64,000 nucleotides of DNA, taken from positions 392,303-456,302 of IMG/VR virus record IMGVR_UViG_3300024239_000011, one strand, 5' to 3'. Both the position numbers and the translations under genes were made by a program. Numbering within the stretch: the first letter of the stretch is position 1; each line of letters starts with the position of its first letter. Shown here piece after piece: positions 15,485-24,367 of this stretch. This stretch comes from a virus. Below the pieces are notes generated by a model. That model had not been told where the DNA came from and ran no database searches. It saw nothing but the letters and a program-made list of their open reading frames with translations.

Positions 15485-17770
15485 TTAGCTAACAGCCTTG
15501 TACTCAACGGTAACAATGGCAGAACCGCCAGCAGTCGGAGCGGTTGCAAAACCACCCAGGCTAACAGCAGCACCGGCAATATCGCTTTCAAAGTCGCCAT
15601 CGATCACATAGGTACCCGTGGAGGTAAGATCGATTTCGCTGTTGGCAGCAATAGTAACGGCACCAGCAGTGATTGCAGCATCCGTGTCGGTGCTGAATGC
15701 AGAGGTAACCTTTACGATTACACGAGCCGCATAATACTTCTTGGTACCAACCTGCGGGACATTACCAATGGCGAAGGACTGAGCAGTACCATCAGCAGTG
15801 ACCACGGTACGAATGGTGAGTTCGTCAGTAGTGGTTGCAATGGCATTGTCAACATACGACTTCGTGGCAACCGAATTGGCGTCGGTAACGACGTAACCCG
15901 ATGGGACGAGAATCTGACCAGCGCCCTTCGGTGCCAGTACGATATCAACAGAGCTATCAGTGCCTTCCGCAAGCAGCTTAAGTTCACCACCAGCAGCCGA
16001 GTTCAACATCTTGAAGTAATTGACGGCGCTCGCTACACCATCGATCACCAGAACGTCTTTCTCTGCCGAATCCTGTAACTTCACTACGCCGCCGCCAGTG
16101 CCACCGGCACCACCGCGAACAATAACGTTACCGCTAGTGAAGGAGTTAACACCGTCACCGCCTTCAAGAACGAGCGAACCTGCATCCGCCGCCGAGCTAT
16201 TACCGCCCTTCAGAGTCAGATTGCTGTCATTGTCAGCCTGGATCACACCGTCGCCAGTGTCACCGATGAACACGTTACCGTTGCCCTGCGGTACCAGACG
16301 AATATCCACGTCACCAGTGGTTGTGGAATTCTTAGCTTCAATACGGAATTCCGACTTAGCACCGGAAGTCGCATGGGTAAACTTAGCGTAAGTATCAACG
16401 CCATCCACAGTTTCAAAATCTGCGATATGGTTGGCAGCAGTACCGTTACCACGAGCGTAGATTTCAACCTTACCAGATTCGGTAGTGTCGTTGGACATAG
16501 TACGAACGAAAGTATACGCATCGTCCGACTTGATCTGATATGCACCATCAGTCAAAGCAGTGGTCAACGCAGTGACCTCGGAACGGGTCATCAAAGCGTT
16601 GTCAGAGGTGGAGACATAGCCAGACGGCAGCAATACTTCACCAGTACCCGGATCAAGAATAATGTCGCCAGCAACTTCCGACTTGCTGATACGCAAATCG
16701 CCAGTAGTGGCGTCAACGTCCAAGGTAGCCTTGTTGGTCGCGGAACCACCAGTGGCTTCCACAACCACATCACCAGTAGCATTGCGCAACGAACCGAGAT
16801 AACCCCAGGCGGCATCGGCGCCCGCACCAGCGGAAACGAGAGTCTGATTTACCAGACCTTCACCCACGGCAACACTTCCGGCAGCGTTGATACGTGCAGT
16901 TACACCATCAACAACAACCTGAAGACCATTGGTAGCGTCAATGGTCAGACCCTTGGTGCTGTCAGCAACAACCTGAAGACCATTAGTGGCGTCAATCGTC
17001 AAAGCCTTGGCCGCATCAGCAACAACGGCAACGCCTGTTGCACCAACCGACAAAGCCTTGGTAGTGTCCACTACTACTTGAAGACCGCCAGTAGTGGTCA
17101 GCCCTTTATCAGCAGCGATATCAAGTTCGAGATCACCACTGGTGAATTTCAAACCGGAGTCGGTAGTAACCAGAGCAACCGCAACCTGCCCACCGGTCAG
17201 TTCGATACCATTACCAGCCGAAAGCTGACCGGCACCAGTGAACTGAGTGAAAGTGAGTTCAGTTGTTCCGATAACGATAGGATCGTTGGTAGCAAGCACC
17301 CAACCTTCCTGGGCATGCGAACCTTCCTCGATGAAGGTGAACATACCAGCGGTAACTTCACCAGACGGGTTACCGTCCGCATCATCAGCACGACCCCATG
17401 CATCAGAACCGACAACATAGATACCATTTTCAGTAGCATCAAGCTGCCCAATGACCAAAACTCGGTCACCCACGGTCAAGGTCACACCATCAACAGTCTG
17501 CGTACCAGACAGGGTGATGTCGGACGACGCAAGGACACGAACCGACTTCTTAACATCCAGTCCTGTTGCGACGGAATCGACATACCACTTAGAAGCGGCA
17601 GAATTCGGATCGGCAGGGTTCTGTGCAACCTGAATCTCGGCAAGATCAGTGCCATTCTTGGTAAGCTTAAAACGGTTATTCGCCGCATCCCACTCTACGG
17701 AACCACCCTTCTTTCCGTATTGGACTGCGGACGCCACTCCGTTCAAGCCAAAATTCTTATGTGTAGCCAT
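15485..17770 (-). CDS. tail fibre / virion surface protein (paralogue of 12540-14726)
   Basis: A 761-aa late structural protein. It starts MATHKNFGLNGVASAVQYGK, has the same domain at about 60-190 as the 728-aa fibre (SKWYVDSVATGLDVKKSVRV, ENGIYVVGSDAWGRADDADG), a shaft with an 18-residue repeat around TIDATNGLQVV (about 225-290), beta-repeats with LVPQGNGNVFIG and LKGGNSSAADAGSLVLEGG, and its own C-terminal domain (about 650-761: DELTIRTVVTADGTAQSFAI onward). It differs from the paralogue mainly at the tip, consistent with different receptor specificity. GGGAG lies about 11 bases before ATG 17770; a late octamer is at 17836-17843. Confidence 0.8.
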   Translation of the reverse strand: MATHKNFGLNGVASAVQYGKKGGSVEWDAANNRFKLTKNGTDLAEIQVAQNPADPNSAASKWYVDSVATGLDVKKSVRVLASSDITLSGTQTVDGVTLTVGDRVLVIGQLDATENGIYVVGSDAWGRADDADGNPSGEVTAGMFTFIEEGSHAQEGWVLATNDPIVIGTTELTFTQFTGAGQLSAGNGIELTGGQVAVALVTTDSGLKFTSGDLELDIAADKGLTTTGGLQVVVDTTKALSVGATGVAVVADAAKALTIDATNGLQVVADSTKGLTIDATNGLQVVVDGVTARINAAGSVAVGEGLVNQTLVSAGAGADAAWGYLGSLRNATGDVVVEATGGSATNKATLDVDATTGDLRISKSEVAGDIILDPGTGEVLLPSGYVSTSDNALMTRSEVTALTTALTDGAYQIKSDDAYTFVRTMSNDTTESGKVEIYARGNGTAANHIADFETVDGVDTYAKFTHATSGAKSEFRIEAKNSTTTGDVDIRLVPQGNGNVFIGDTGDGVIQADNDSNLTLKGGNSSAADAGSLVLEGGDGVNSFTSGNVIVRGGAGGTGGGVVKLQDSAEKDVLVIDGVASAVNYFKMLNSAAGGELKLLAEGTDSSVDIVLAPKGAGQILVPSGYVVTDANSVATKSYVDNAIATTTDELTIRTVVTADGTAQSFAIGNVPQVGTKKYYAARVIVKVTSAFSTDTDAAITAGAVTIAANSEIDLTSTGTYVIDGDFESDIAGAAVSLGGFATAPTAGGSAIVTVEYKAVS
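16910..17100. repeat. 54-bp tandem repeat inside the fibre gene
   Basis: Two near-identical 54-bp units (starting about 16913 and 16967) plus degenerate neighbours encode an 18-residue repeat (TIDATNGLQVVADSTKGL). In-frame slippage here would lengthen or shorten the fibre shaft. Confidence 0.75.
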
Positions 17771-17835
17771 TGAAATTAATCTCCCTTGTTAAGCAGAACG
17801 AACTAACGTCTAAGTGAACCTATGGAGTTCGAGAT

Positions 17836-17843
17836 TATTTAGC
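17836..17843 (-). promoter_or_regulatory. possible late promoter octamer
   Basis: GCTAAATA, minus strand; predicted leader of about 60 nt to ATG 17770. Confidence 0.4.
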
Positions 17844-17881
17844 ATCGAACAAAAAAGACTGGGTATAATCGATATAAAACG

Positions 17882-19249
17882 TTAGACATAAGTAACGGTT
17901 ACTGTGGCAGAACCGACAGTGGATGCGTTAGGATCGCAGAAAACCTTAATATCGGTGTCGCCACCAGTAGAATAGCTGTGTGCCGGGTTGGTTTCGTATA
18001 CACCAACCTCGCTTAAATCACAGTCAGCATCTCCAAGAAGACGATCATGTATTACATCATCGCCCACCAAAATTGATGGCAAAGTGCCATCAAACGCAGT
18101 CATTACTTCAACAACGACTGATGTAATACGCGACCCACTACTAACCGTAGTTGCATATATTTCGCCCGATGAAGCAGCAGTGATCGAAACAGTGATACTT
18201 TGTGCATCAGTAACCGACGAATCTTTCGATGAAATCAGTGTCCACGATCCAGATTTCCATAGGTAAATCGCCCATTCATTATTTCCATTATTTTCCACGA
18301 AAACTTGGCTGCCATCCGACAGACCTGTCAATGCATTTCGTGCAGTCAAATCCACAACCACAATCATACCGGATGCAGCACCGGAACCCCCAGTGGAAGC
18401 AATACCACGTTCGACCAAAATACCAGACGAAGCAGTTTCAAGTCGGATATAGATCGGACGGGCATTGTTACTTGGTTTAATATTGGTATATCCACCAGCA
18501 ACCGTATCACTTAGATATATCAAATCTCCCGGTTGTCCAGGGAGATTCAATCCGGTTTCTAGTTTTCCAATAGGCTCAAACGCGAACCAGTCGAGATTCG
18601 CATTATCTACATAACTGAAACTATCTTTAACAATACCTACAACTCGCTCAGACGCATTAACATCATTTGCCTGTGCTTTCTGGTACGTGCCACTATTGGT
18701 CAACCAAATAACATCTTCCTTATTAAACCCATGGGATACCTGTCGTACTCGGACGAAACGCTTCTTCAGATTGCGCATCATGAAACGGCTCATCAAATCT
18801 GTTTGAAATTCTTTAGGCAGAAATCCTGGGGCAACCGGCGTTAATACCGGCAAACCTTCATCATTCAATTCAAAAACAAATCCAAACCCAGTTGACCCAA
18901 TACCAACACCAGAAACAGAGGGATCATTGAAAATGTTATAACGATCTACATCCTCTACCTCACAAGTCACGCTATTCATGGTCTTGCTAATTATGGAGGA
19001 AATTTGTACGGCAATGCCGCCCTCGGTGGTGGCAACCCAATCACCTACCTGAACATCCAAACCATTGTACTCAAACGGTGTTTGACTGAGATGATAGCTA
19101 TGCACCTGTGGATCAACTATCATAGTTATATTCCACTTATAGTCATAGAACAGCCACGGATCGCCGGAACCATCATCATGATCCCAGGTGGCTATTGGGG
19201 TAATGTTTGTTACCTTGACGCGTAGAAGTTTTGGTGGTGTTACCGTCAT
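17882..19249 (-). CDS. virion structural protein, unknown
   Basis: About 455 aa, starting MTVTPPKLLRVKVTNITP (GAGGG six bases upstream of the second of two close ATGs, at 19249; the first is at 19255). Beta-rich throughout: residues 60-110 (VQVGDWVATTEGGIAVQIS), a basic segment near 160 (RFMMRNLKKRFVRVRQVSHG) and a C-terminal beta domain of about 120 residues ending SATVTVTYV. It resembles phage baseplate/neck-fibre attachment proteins in composition only. Late octamer at 19273-19280. It sits in the fibre gene block, so a fibre adaptor is the best guess. Confidence 0.65.
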   Translation of the reverse strand: MTVTPPKLLRVKVTNITPIATWDHDDGSGDPWLFYDYKWNITMIVDPQVHSYHLSQTPFEYNGLDVQVGDWVATTEGGIAVQISSIISKTMNSVTCEVEDVDRYNIFNDPSVSGVGIGSTGFGFVFELNDEGLPVLTPVAPGFLPKEFQTDLMSRFMMRNLKKRFVRVRQVSHGFNKEDVIWLTNSGTYQKAQANDVNASERVVGIVKDSFSYVDNANLDWFAFEPIGKLETGLNLPGQPGDLIYLSDTVAGGYTNIKPSNNARPIYIRLETASSGILVERGIASTGGSGAASGMIVVVDLTARNALTGLSDGSQVFVENNGNNEWAIYLWKSGSWTLISSKDSSVTDAQSITVSITAASSGEIYATTVSSGSRITSVVVEVMTAFDGTLPSILVGDDVIHDRLLGDADCDLSEVGVYETNPAHSYSTGGDTDIKVFCDPNASTVGSATVTVTYV

Positions 19250-19272
19250 GCCCATCCCTCAACCGTTTCTCT

Positions 19273-19280
19273 TATTTATT
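19273..19280 (-). promoter_or_regulatory. T4-type late promoter octamer
   Basis: AATAAATA, minus strand; predicted start about 19267, 18-nt leader to ATG 19249. Confidence 0.5.
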
Positions 19281-19291
19281 CGGTAAGGGAT

Positions 19292-20563
19292 TTATTCAAA
19301 TGCGTATATTGCTCCCGCATCACCATTACCATTACTGTCGCGCCGAGACGCGCCGACAATAATTTTCCCACTATCAACAATTACCGGCAGACCGAAATAA
19401 TCGTTCATAGTGCCATCTGATGCTTTTATTTTACTGACAGGTTGAATGGCACTCGGCTTCCAACGACCATAAACATTTTCATATAGATAGGCACACCCGG
19501 TACCATTGTCATTTCTCTGGGCACCCACAATCGCGATATCAACCGAAGGATCAATTGATACAGAAATGCCTTGGCTATCTACCGATGACACCGAACTATC
19601 CGTTATCAACCCCCCGGTATTACGTGCATTTAGTATGGCACGCTGGTTCCATTGGTTTGAATTCTCGAATATATATGCACAACCACCCTCACCAACAGGG
19701 GCGCCAACAATTAGCGATGTCCCTTTTAATTCTAATGAAGTACCAAATCGTGAATTTTCAATTTCTTGGTCAGGCACCACCCGAACGGAAGACCATTGCC
19801 CAGGTGCATTTCGTGTATAGATATACACTGCACCAGAACGAACGTTCTCTTTCCATGCACCCACTGCAATACTGTTAGAATTGGATGATAATGAAATTCC
19901 AAATTCAGCACCGCTCTCAGGTACGGTCGCCGTTAATACAGTTTCAAGCGCCCATGATGCATTACTACCAGTAAACACATGAACGCGCCCGGCATTCAAA
20001 CCAGACCCATCAACATCATCCCCCGGTGCGCCAATTGCGATAATGGACCCATGAAGTGAAACGGACATTCCAAACTGGGCGCCAGCTTGTTGGTCTGTAC
20101 TTACCAACCGCGCAACAGGATCAGTACCCCATATCCCATCTGTCCGTTTGAATACATATGCGGCACCACGCGAACCATTTTCCAGATATGCGCCCGCAAC
20201 AATATAATCACCATAAACGGCAACCGAATAACCAAGCTGGGCACTAGCTTCTATATACGCCCCACCCGTCAGGGTGGTGACATAATCCCAACCACCATTA
20301 GAATATACGTATACGTAAATTGCACCCGCACCAGTATTCCCCCCAACTTCATGATTTGGGGCGCCGACCACAAGGGTCGCTTCATGTAAGGCAATAGAAC
20401 GCCCAAACTGATCCGATGCGGCGACATCCGATGCGACTATAGCTGACCCAAGCTGAGAGCAAATAAACCGAGCAATCGGTGGCGGCGGCGGATAAACATT
20501 CGTATGAATGCCTATCTGCCCCGTCATCGTAACACTACGTAGTTGATATATTGCTTGAGACAT
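19292..20563 (-). CDS. integrin-like FG-GAP beta-propeller protein
   Basis: A 423-aa protein whose residues about 50-423 hold seven FG-GAP-type repeats, the number needed for one closed propeller: QFGRSIALHEATLVVGAP, QLGYSVAVYGDYIVAGAY, QFGMSVSLHGSIIAIGAP, EFGISLSSNSNSIAVGAW, RFGTSLELKGTSLIVGAP, SQGISVSIDPSVDIAIVGA, YFGLPVIVDSGKIIVGAS. The first 50 residues (with PPPPPI) would be the attachment arm. FG-GAP propellers bind ligands in integrins and bacterial adhesins, so a receptor-binding tip is inferred. AGGGG precedes ATG 20563. It lies between two structural genes in the late block and has no signal peptide, which fits a virion protein rather than a secreted one. Confidence 0.85.
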   Translation of the reverse strand: MSQAIYQLRSVTMTGQIGIHTNVYPPPPPIARFICSQLGSAIVASDVAASDQFGRSIALHEATLVVGAPNHEVGGNTGAGAIYVYVYSNGGWDYVTTLTGGAYIEASAQLGYSVAVYGDYIVAGAYLENGSRGAAYVFKRTDGIWGTDPVARLVSTDQQAGAQFGMSVSLHGSIIAIGAPGDDVDGSGLNAGRVHVFTGSNASWALETVLTATVPESGAEFGISLSSNSNSIAVGAWKENVRSGAVYIYTRNAPGQWSSVRVVPDQEIENSRFGTSLELKGTSLIVGAPVGEGGCAYIFENSNQWNQRAILNARNTGGLITDSSVSSVDSQGISVSIDPSVDIAIVGAQRNDNGTGCAYLYENVYGRWKPSAIQPVSKIKASDGTMNDYFGLPVIVDSGKIIVGASRRDSNGNGDAGAIYAFE

Positions 20564-20579
20564 CTAGTGCCCCTAAAGA

Positions 20580-21599
20580 TTAGGAAATCGGGGGTTCAAC
20601 CAGATTATCGCCACTATTCTTGGTAAGAATTGCAATACGTGATCCGCCCAGAATTTGTTTCGTCTCGTTGAAATTGTAATTTACGGGTCCAAAACAACCA
20701 GTATAGGTTCGAGTTTGGGCAGGGGTATACATGGTAATGTCAGCTTTTTGTTCAGCAATGAACGACGTAGCCTGAACCAACGAAATCAAGTCCATTTCTT
20801 CCATGTAAATATGGCGGTCAGTACAAAGACCGAACGGGAACTTAATCACGTGAGTAATGTTTGACAAAATGTTCGGATGGTTCCAATTCATAGACATACC
20901 GTACAGATTGTGGAAGCTCGGAGTACCAATACGGCGCTTCGGAGAAGCAAAATTTACGTCTTTTTCACGCACCACGGTCATTTCGATTTCTTGACCCGAT
21001 GAGCGCCCGGAGGTCACGTCCAACGAGAACACCGGCAGTGTACCGGTGGTCTTCATTGCACCGGTCTTCGGGTTCACTGGACGCTGAATGCAAAGCATCG
21101 TATTACCGTCGTTCAAGGTATTGACCTTCTGGTTGGTCCACATCGCAATCACAAATCCGCGCGGAACAATGGTGTGACGATATGCATAAACATTAGTCCA
21201 ACGCTTAGGTGCGTTTGCTTCAGTCCAACATGTGATGAAAGGGGTATCTGGATCAATATTATCAAATCCCGGAATCTGGCGTTCAGTACCCCAGAAAATC
21301 TTTAACTGTTTGACATGATTTTTTGTGACGCCAGCCACAGTAATCGGTGTTACGACACCTTCAATAAGGATACGCCACTTCTGTGTTGGATCAGTTCCAA
21401 TGATTGGGTCCACTGCACTAGTTGCTTCAAGAAGCACTTTGCGAGCGGTACCAGAATTTACTTCCGGAACCACGTCAGTAAACCATGTTGGTTGGGTGCC
21501 GTCTGGATGAGACGCCCCACCACGGAAATTCTGGATTATGCTATTTACCATATCCAGAGAATCGTTATTCTTGTAACTGTATTTCGTGAAACCGGGCAT
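20580..21599 (-). CDS. virion structural protein, short paralogue
   Basis: A 339-aa protein starting MPGFTKYSYKNNDSLDMVNS. Its core motifs (HTIVPRGFVIAMWTNQK, TMLCIQRPVN, VVREKDVNF, FPFGLCTDRHIYMEEMDLIS) are shared with the 608-aa protein at 24368-26194, which has an extra insert of about 250 residues. This is a phage structural family of unknown fold; the HxxxPRGF and FPFG...EEMDLI blocks define it. It has a perfect late octamer TATAAATA (21633-21640) and GGAG before the ATG. Confidence 0.75.
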   Translation of the reverse strand: MPGFTKYSYKNNDSLDMVNSIIQNFRGGASHPDGTQPTWFTDVVPEVNSGTARKVLLEATSAVDPIIGTDPTQKWRILIEGVVTPITVAGVTKNHVKQLKIFWGTERQIPGFDNIDPDTPFITCWTEANAPKRWTNVYAYRHTIVPRGFVIAMWTNQKVNTLNDGNTMLCIQRPVNPKTGAMKTTGTLPVFSLDVTSGRSSGQEIEMTVVREKDVNFASPKRRIGTPSFHNLYGMSMNWNHPNILSNITHVIKFPFGLCTDRHIYMEEMDLISLVQATSFIAEQKADITMYTPAQTRTYTGCFGPVNYNFNETKQILGGSRIAILTKNSGDNLVEPPIS

Positions 21600-21632
21600 C
21601 GAAATAACTCCTACATCAGCAGACGTTTACTC

Positions 21633-21640
21633 TATTTATA
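21633..21640 (-). promoter_or_regulatory. T4-type late promoter (perfect octamer)
   Basis: TATAAATA, minus strand; predicted start about 21627, 28-nt leader to ATG 21599. Confidence 0.75.
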
Positions 21641-21643
21641 TGT

Positions 21644-24355
21644 TTACTCCCAAGTAATGACCACACGACCATCACCACCGCTAGTGCGAATATCAAGACC
21701 ATCACCGCTACCATCTTGCCAGCGATCCCCACCAACCCCAATACCATCACTCCAACCAACCTCAATACTAGGATTGCCCGGCATTACCCCGGTACCGTCT
21801 ACAAAAGTCGGATTGATAATAAGTTTGGGATGGGAATAACTTGAACCACCACCAGCGCCGCCACGAGAAGTGCCACCACCACCGTAGTAACCATCGCCAC
21901 CACCAGCACCACGTTGAACTCCTAAACCACCCTCGAAACGCTGCCCATTCTTTGGTGGAGTTGGTGCATTCGTCGGATTAGATGCAAGACCGCCATCGTA
22001 CTGCGTTCCGGGTTTACCGCCTATATCGGTTCCGTCCCCATCACGCCCATCCTGACCATCAAAACCACCGGCACCGCCCATACCTTGCGAACCACCACCA
22101 CCGGCACCGGCAACAAGAACAGGGCTGTCAAAAACATCAACAGTATAACTTTCGAGTATATCAGCAAGATTAGGATCATTTGCAATTACAGACTGGATAG
22201 AAATCTCAGTACGACCACCGCCACCACCGCCATATTCCAACCCATTACGCGAACCACTGCCTCCGTTTGGCCAACCGCCAAATTTTGTTTGACCGCCAAC
22301 ACCAACTTTAACAGTAACCTGCCGTCCCGGTGGGACATACATCTGACCGGATGCATACGCACCAGCACCGCCCATAGACGGTCCATGCTCGTATTTTATA
22401 ACATCCCACACAGACCATGTATGTGTAATCCAACGCCCGCCCGCACCACCCGCACCCCATAGGTGAAGTGTAAGGGTCGCGGGCATGCGTGACACAGTAA
22501 GTATTTGGTCGGCACCGCTTGCATCAAATATTGCGTATTGTTCGTCGTTGTTGACGTATACATTATCCCCAGTCACTTCAATCAATGGACCCGGAGCGAA
22601 TTCGCAATAGAAAGTACGATAGCTTCGGCTGCCATTTTCATCTACTGCTGATACGGTAAATTCGGCATGTCCTTCAACTAACGTAGTCCCGGACAGAACC
22701 CCGTCCTCCGACAAAAGAATACCTTGGGGTAGTGCGCCATTATCAATAAAGTATTTGATTGGTTTGTCATCATGACCATGACGCGGGTTGACCGCAGTAA
22801 GCTTGAAATTGATTGGTTTACTGGTACGGAGCCATCCAAGATTATTAGGCGTTTCCCAAATTGGGAATGGTTCCGCCCCAGTCCGCCCTTGCGCTTTAAT
22901 TCCAAAGGCAAATGTCACGCCATGCTGGCGCCCATAAGTTGGTGGTTGGTGATCACTCGATACCAACCGCACTTGACGGCACCAATCTGGCACAAACGAC
23001 AGCGGAACAGTCAATTGCTTGCAATTATTTGAAACCCCTGCATAGTATTTGAGTGTTTCAAATACCAGCTTACTATTACAGAATTTCTCAACCGGAACAG
23101 CAGACAAACTCAAAATCATTGGGGTTAATGCCGTTACCGTATCTACACGCAGATCAGTGATGTTGATTGTATTAACTGTCCGCTCAAAAACAGAATACTC
23201 AGGCATGTCAAAATCATACTGCGACAACCATTTACCAGTATAAAACACCGTGGTAAACAACAATGACACTACATCATGTGTAAACTTATACTCATGCCAT
23301 ATTGAACTCATATATACATACGAACGATTGTCAAATGTATAGGTATGCAATGTAAGATCACTCTTGATATCATTGCAATATTTCATAGAATACAAGGTTG
23401 ATAATGTATTAAATTTAGAACAGTAATTTTTTGGCGAGTAACCATACACGAATGCACCAGTTCTGGTAAAATCATCCCGAAGTTTCACAAATGTATCGGC
23501 GTGATAACCAGTTGTTCTGGCACAAAAAATATCCAGAATTTTTAAAAACCAATCCATGTTGGTAAGTTGGCAACGATAGCCTTTGGTAAAACCAGTAGGC
23601 TCCCACCCATTATAATGACAAACTGGCTTCAGATGCTCAGTTCCAACATCAGATACTTCATATTGCTGTACAACTTTTTCCACATCTAAACTAGTGGTCG
23701 CGCCCAGAAAACAAACCCCTTGTGGACGGTAGGTTGCGCTATGCACCCACGTCATTGTCAATGGAGTATAACGATTGGCAATATTAGCAGTGAAATCCAC
23801 TTCCCGCGAATACCCCACGTTCTCGGCAAGAGTGGGGGCTGGCATCACAACGGGTGTATTTCGCAAAGACGCAACCGAACGCACGGTCGAACCCGGATAT
23901 CCAGGGCATTTACGTGTCGCTTCATCAAGAAACCGGTCAAATATCGCGCCAGCATACGGATATGTACGAATAAATTTACTGGTGTTAGAAAGATCAGTTT
24001 CCGTCACAATCTTGGTGGTCGGCGGTACATATGCCGATTTATCCAATATGAAATTAGTTTCTTGTATTGTTAAAGGTTCGGCAATCCACACCGCATTATT
24101 CACATCCACCAAGTAAGCACGATATGAAGTTAACCCATGTGTCCAAAATGATCCAATCGAATACCCAAGTGTCTGATCATCACCACTTGTTGGCGCTCGA
24201 TCCGCATTAAGTTTATATTTGACTAACCATGTTGGTGATGCGGGCGCATCTGCACGTTCAATATAAATTGATGTGCCAGAAACCATAACGACTTTCCACG
24301 GTTCGGGCGTACCGGTATTCGTCGTCAAATACCGGTAGCCCACAAATACCGCCAT
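21644..24355 (-). CDS. large adhesin with Ig-like and glycine-rich domains
   Basis: A 903-aa virion protein. Residues 1-110 are a beta-rich head (MAVFVGYRYLTTNTGTPEP). About 110-480 is an unrecognised Tyr/Trp/Cys-containing domain. About 505-600 is a putative-Ig (He_PIG-type) domain (ALPQGILLSEDGVLSGTT, AEFTVSAVDENGSRSY). About 620-903 is a glycine-rich domain (LHLWGAGGAGGRW, MYVPPGRQVTVKVGVGGQT, YGGGGGGRTEIS, YYGGGGTSRGGAGGGSSYS) similar in style to polyglycine receptor-binding tips such as the gp38 adhesins of T4-like phages. I infer host recognition. It sits between the two paralogues of the previous family. AGAGG precedes ATG 24355. Confidence 0.8.
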   Translation of the reverse strand: MAVFVGYRYLTTNTGTPEPWKVVMVSGTSIYIERADAPASPTWLVKYKLNADRAPTSGDDQTLGYSIGSFWTHGLTSYRAYLVDVNNAVWIAEPLTIQETNFILDKSAYVPPTTKIVTETDLSNTSKFIRTYPYAGAIFDRFLDEATRKCPGYPGSTVRSVASLRNTPVVMPAPTLAENVGYSREVDFTANIANRYTPLTMTWVHSATYRPQGVCFLGATTSLDVEKVVQQYEVSDVGTEHLKPVCHYNGWEPTGFTKGYRCQLTNMDWFLKILDIFCARTTGYHADTFVKLRDDFTRTGAFVYGYSPKNYCSKFNTLSTLYSMKYCNDIKSDLTLHTYTFDNRSYVYMSSIWHEYKFTHDVVSLLFTTVFYTGKWLSQYDFDMPEYSVFERTVNTINITDLRVDTVTALTPMILSLSAVPVEKFCNSKLVFETLKYYAGVSNNCKQLTVPLSFVPDWCRQVRLVSSDHQPPTYGRQHGVTFAFGIKAQGRTGAEPFPIWETPNNLGWLRTSKPINFKLTAVNPRHGHDDKPIKYFIDNGALPQGILLSEDGVLSGTTLVEGHAEFTVSAVDENGSRSYRTFYCEFAPGPLIEVTGDNVYVNNDEQYAIFDASGADQILTVSRMPATLTLHLWGAGGAGGRWITHTWSVWDVIKYEHGPSMGGAGAYASGQMYVPPGRQVTVKVGVGGQTKFGGWPNGGSGSRNGLEYGGGGGGRTEISIQSVIANDPNLADILESYTVDVFDSPVLVAGAGGGGSQGMGGAGGFDGQDGRDGDGTDIGGKPGTQYDGGLASNPTNAPTPPKNGQRFEGGLGVQRGAGGGDGYYGGGGTSRGGAGGGSSYSHPKLIINPTFVDGTGVMPGNPSIEVGWSDGIGVGGDRWQDGSGDGLDIRTSGGDGRVVITWE

Positions 24356-24367
24356 TACAAAAGCCTC

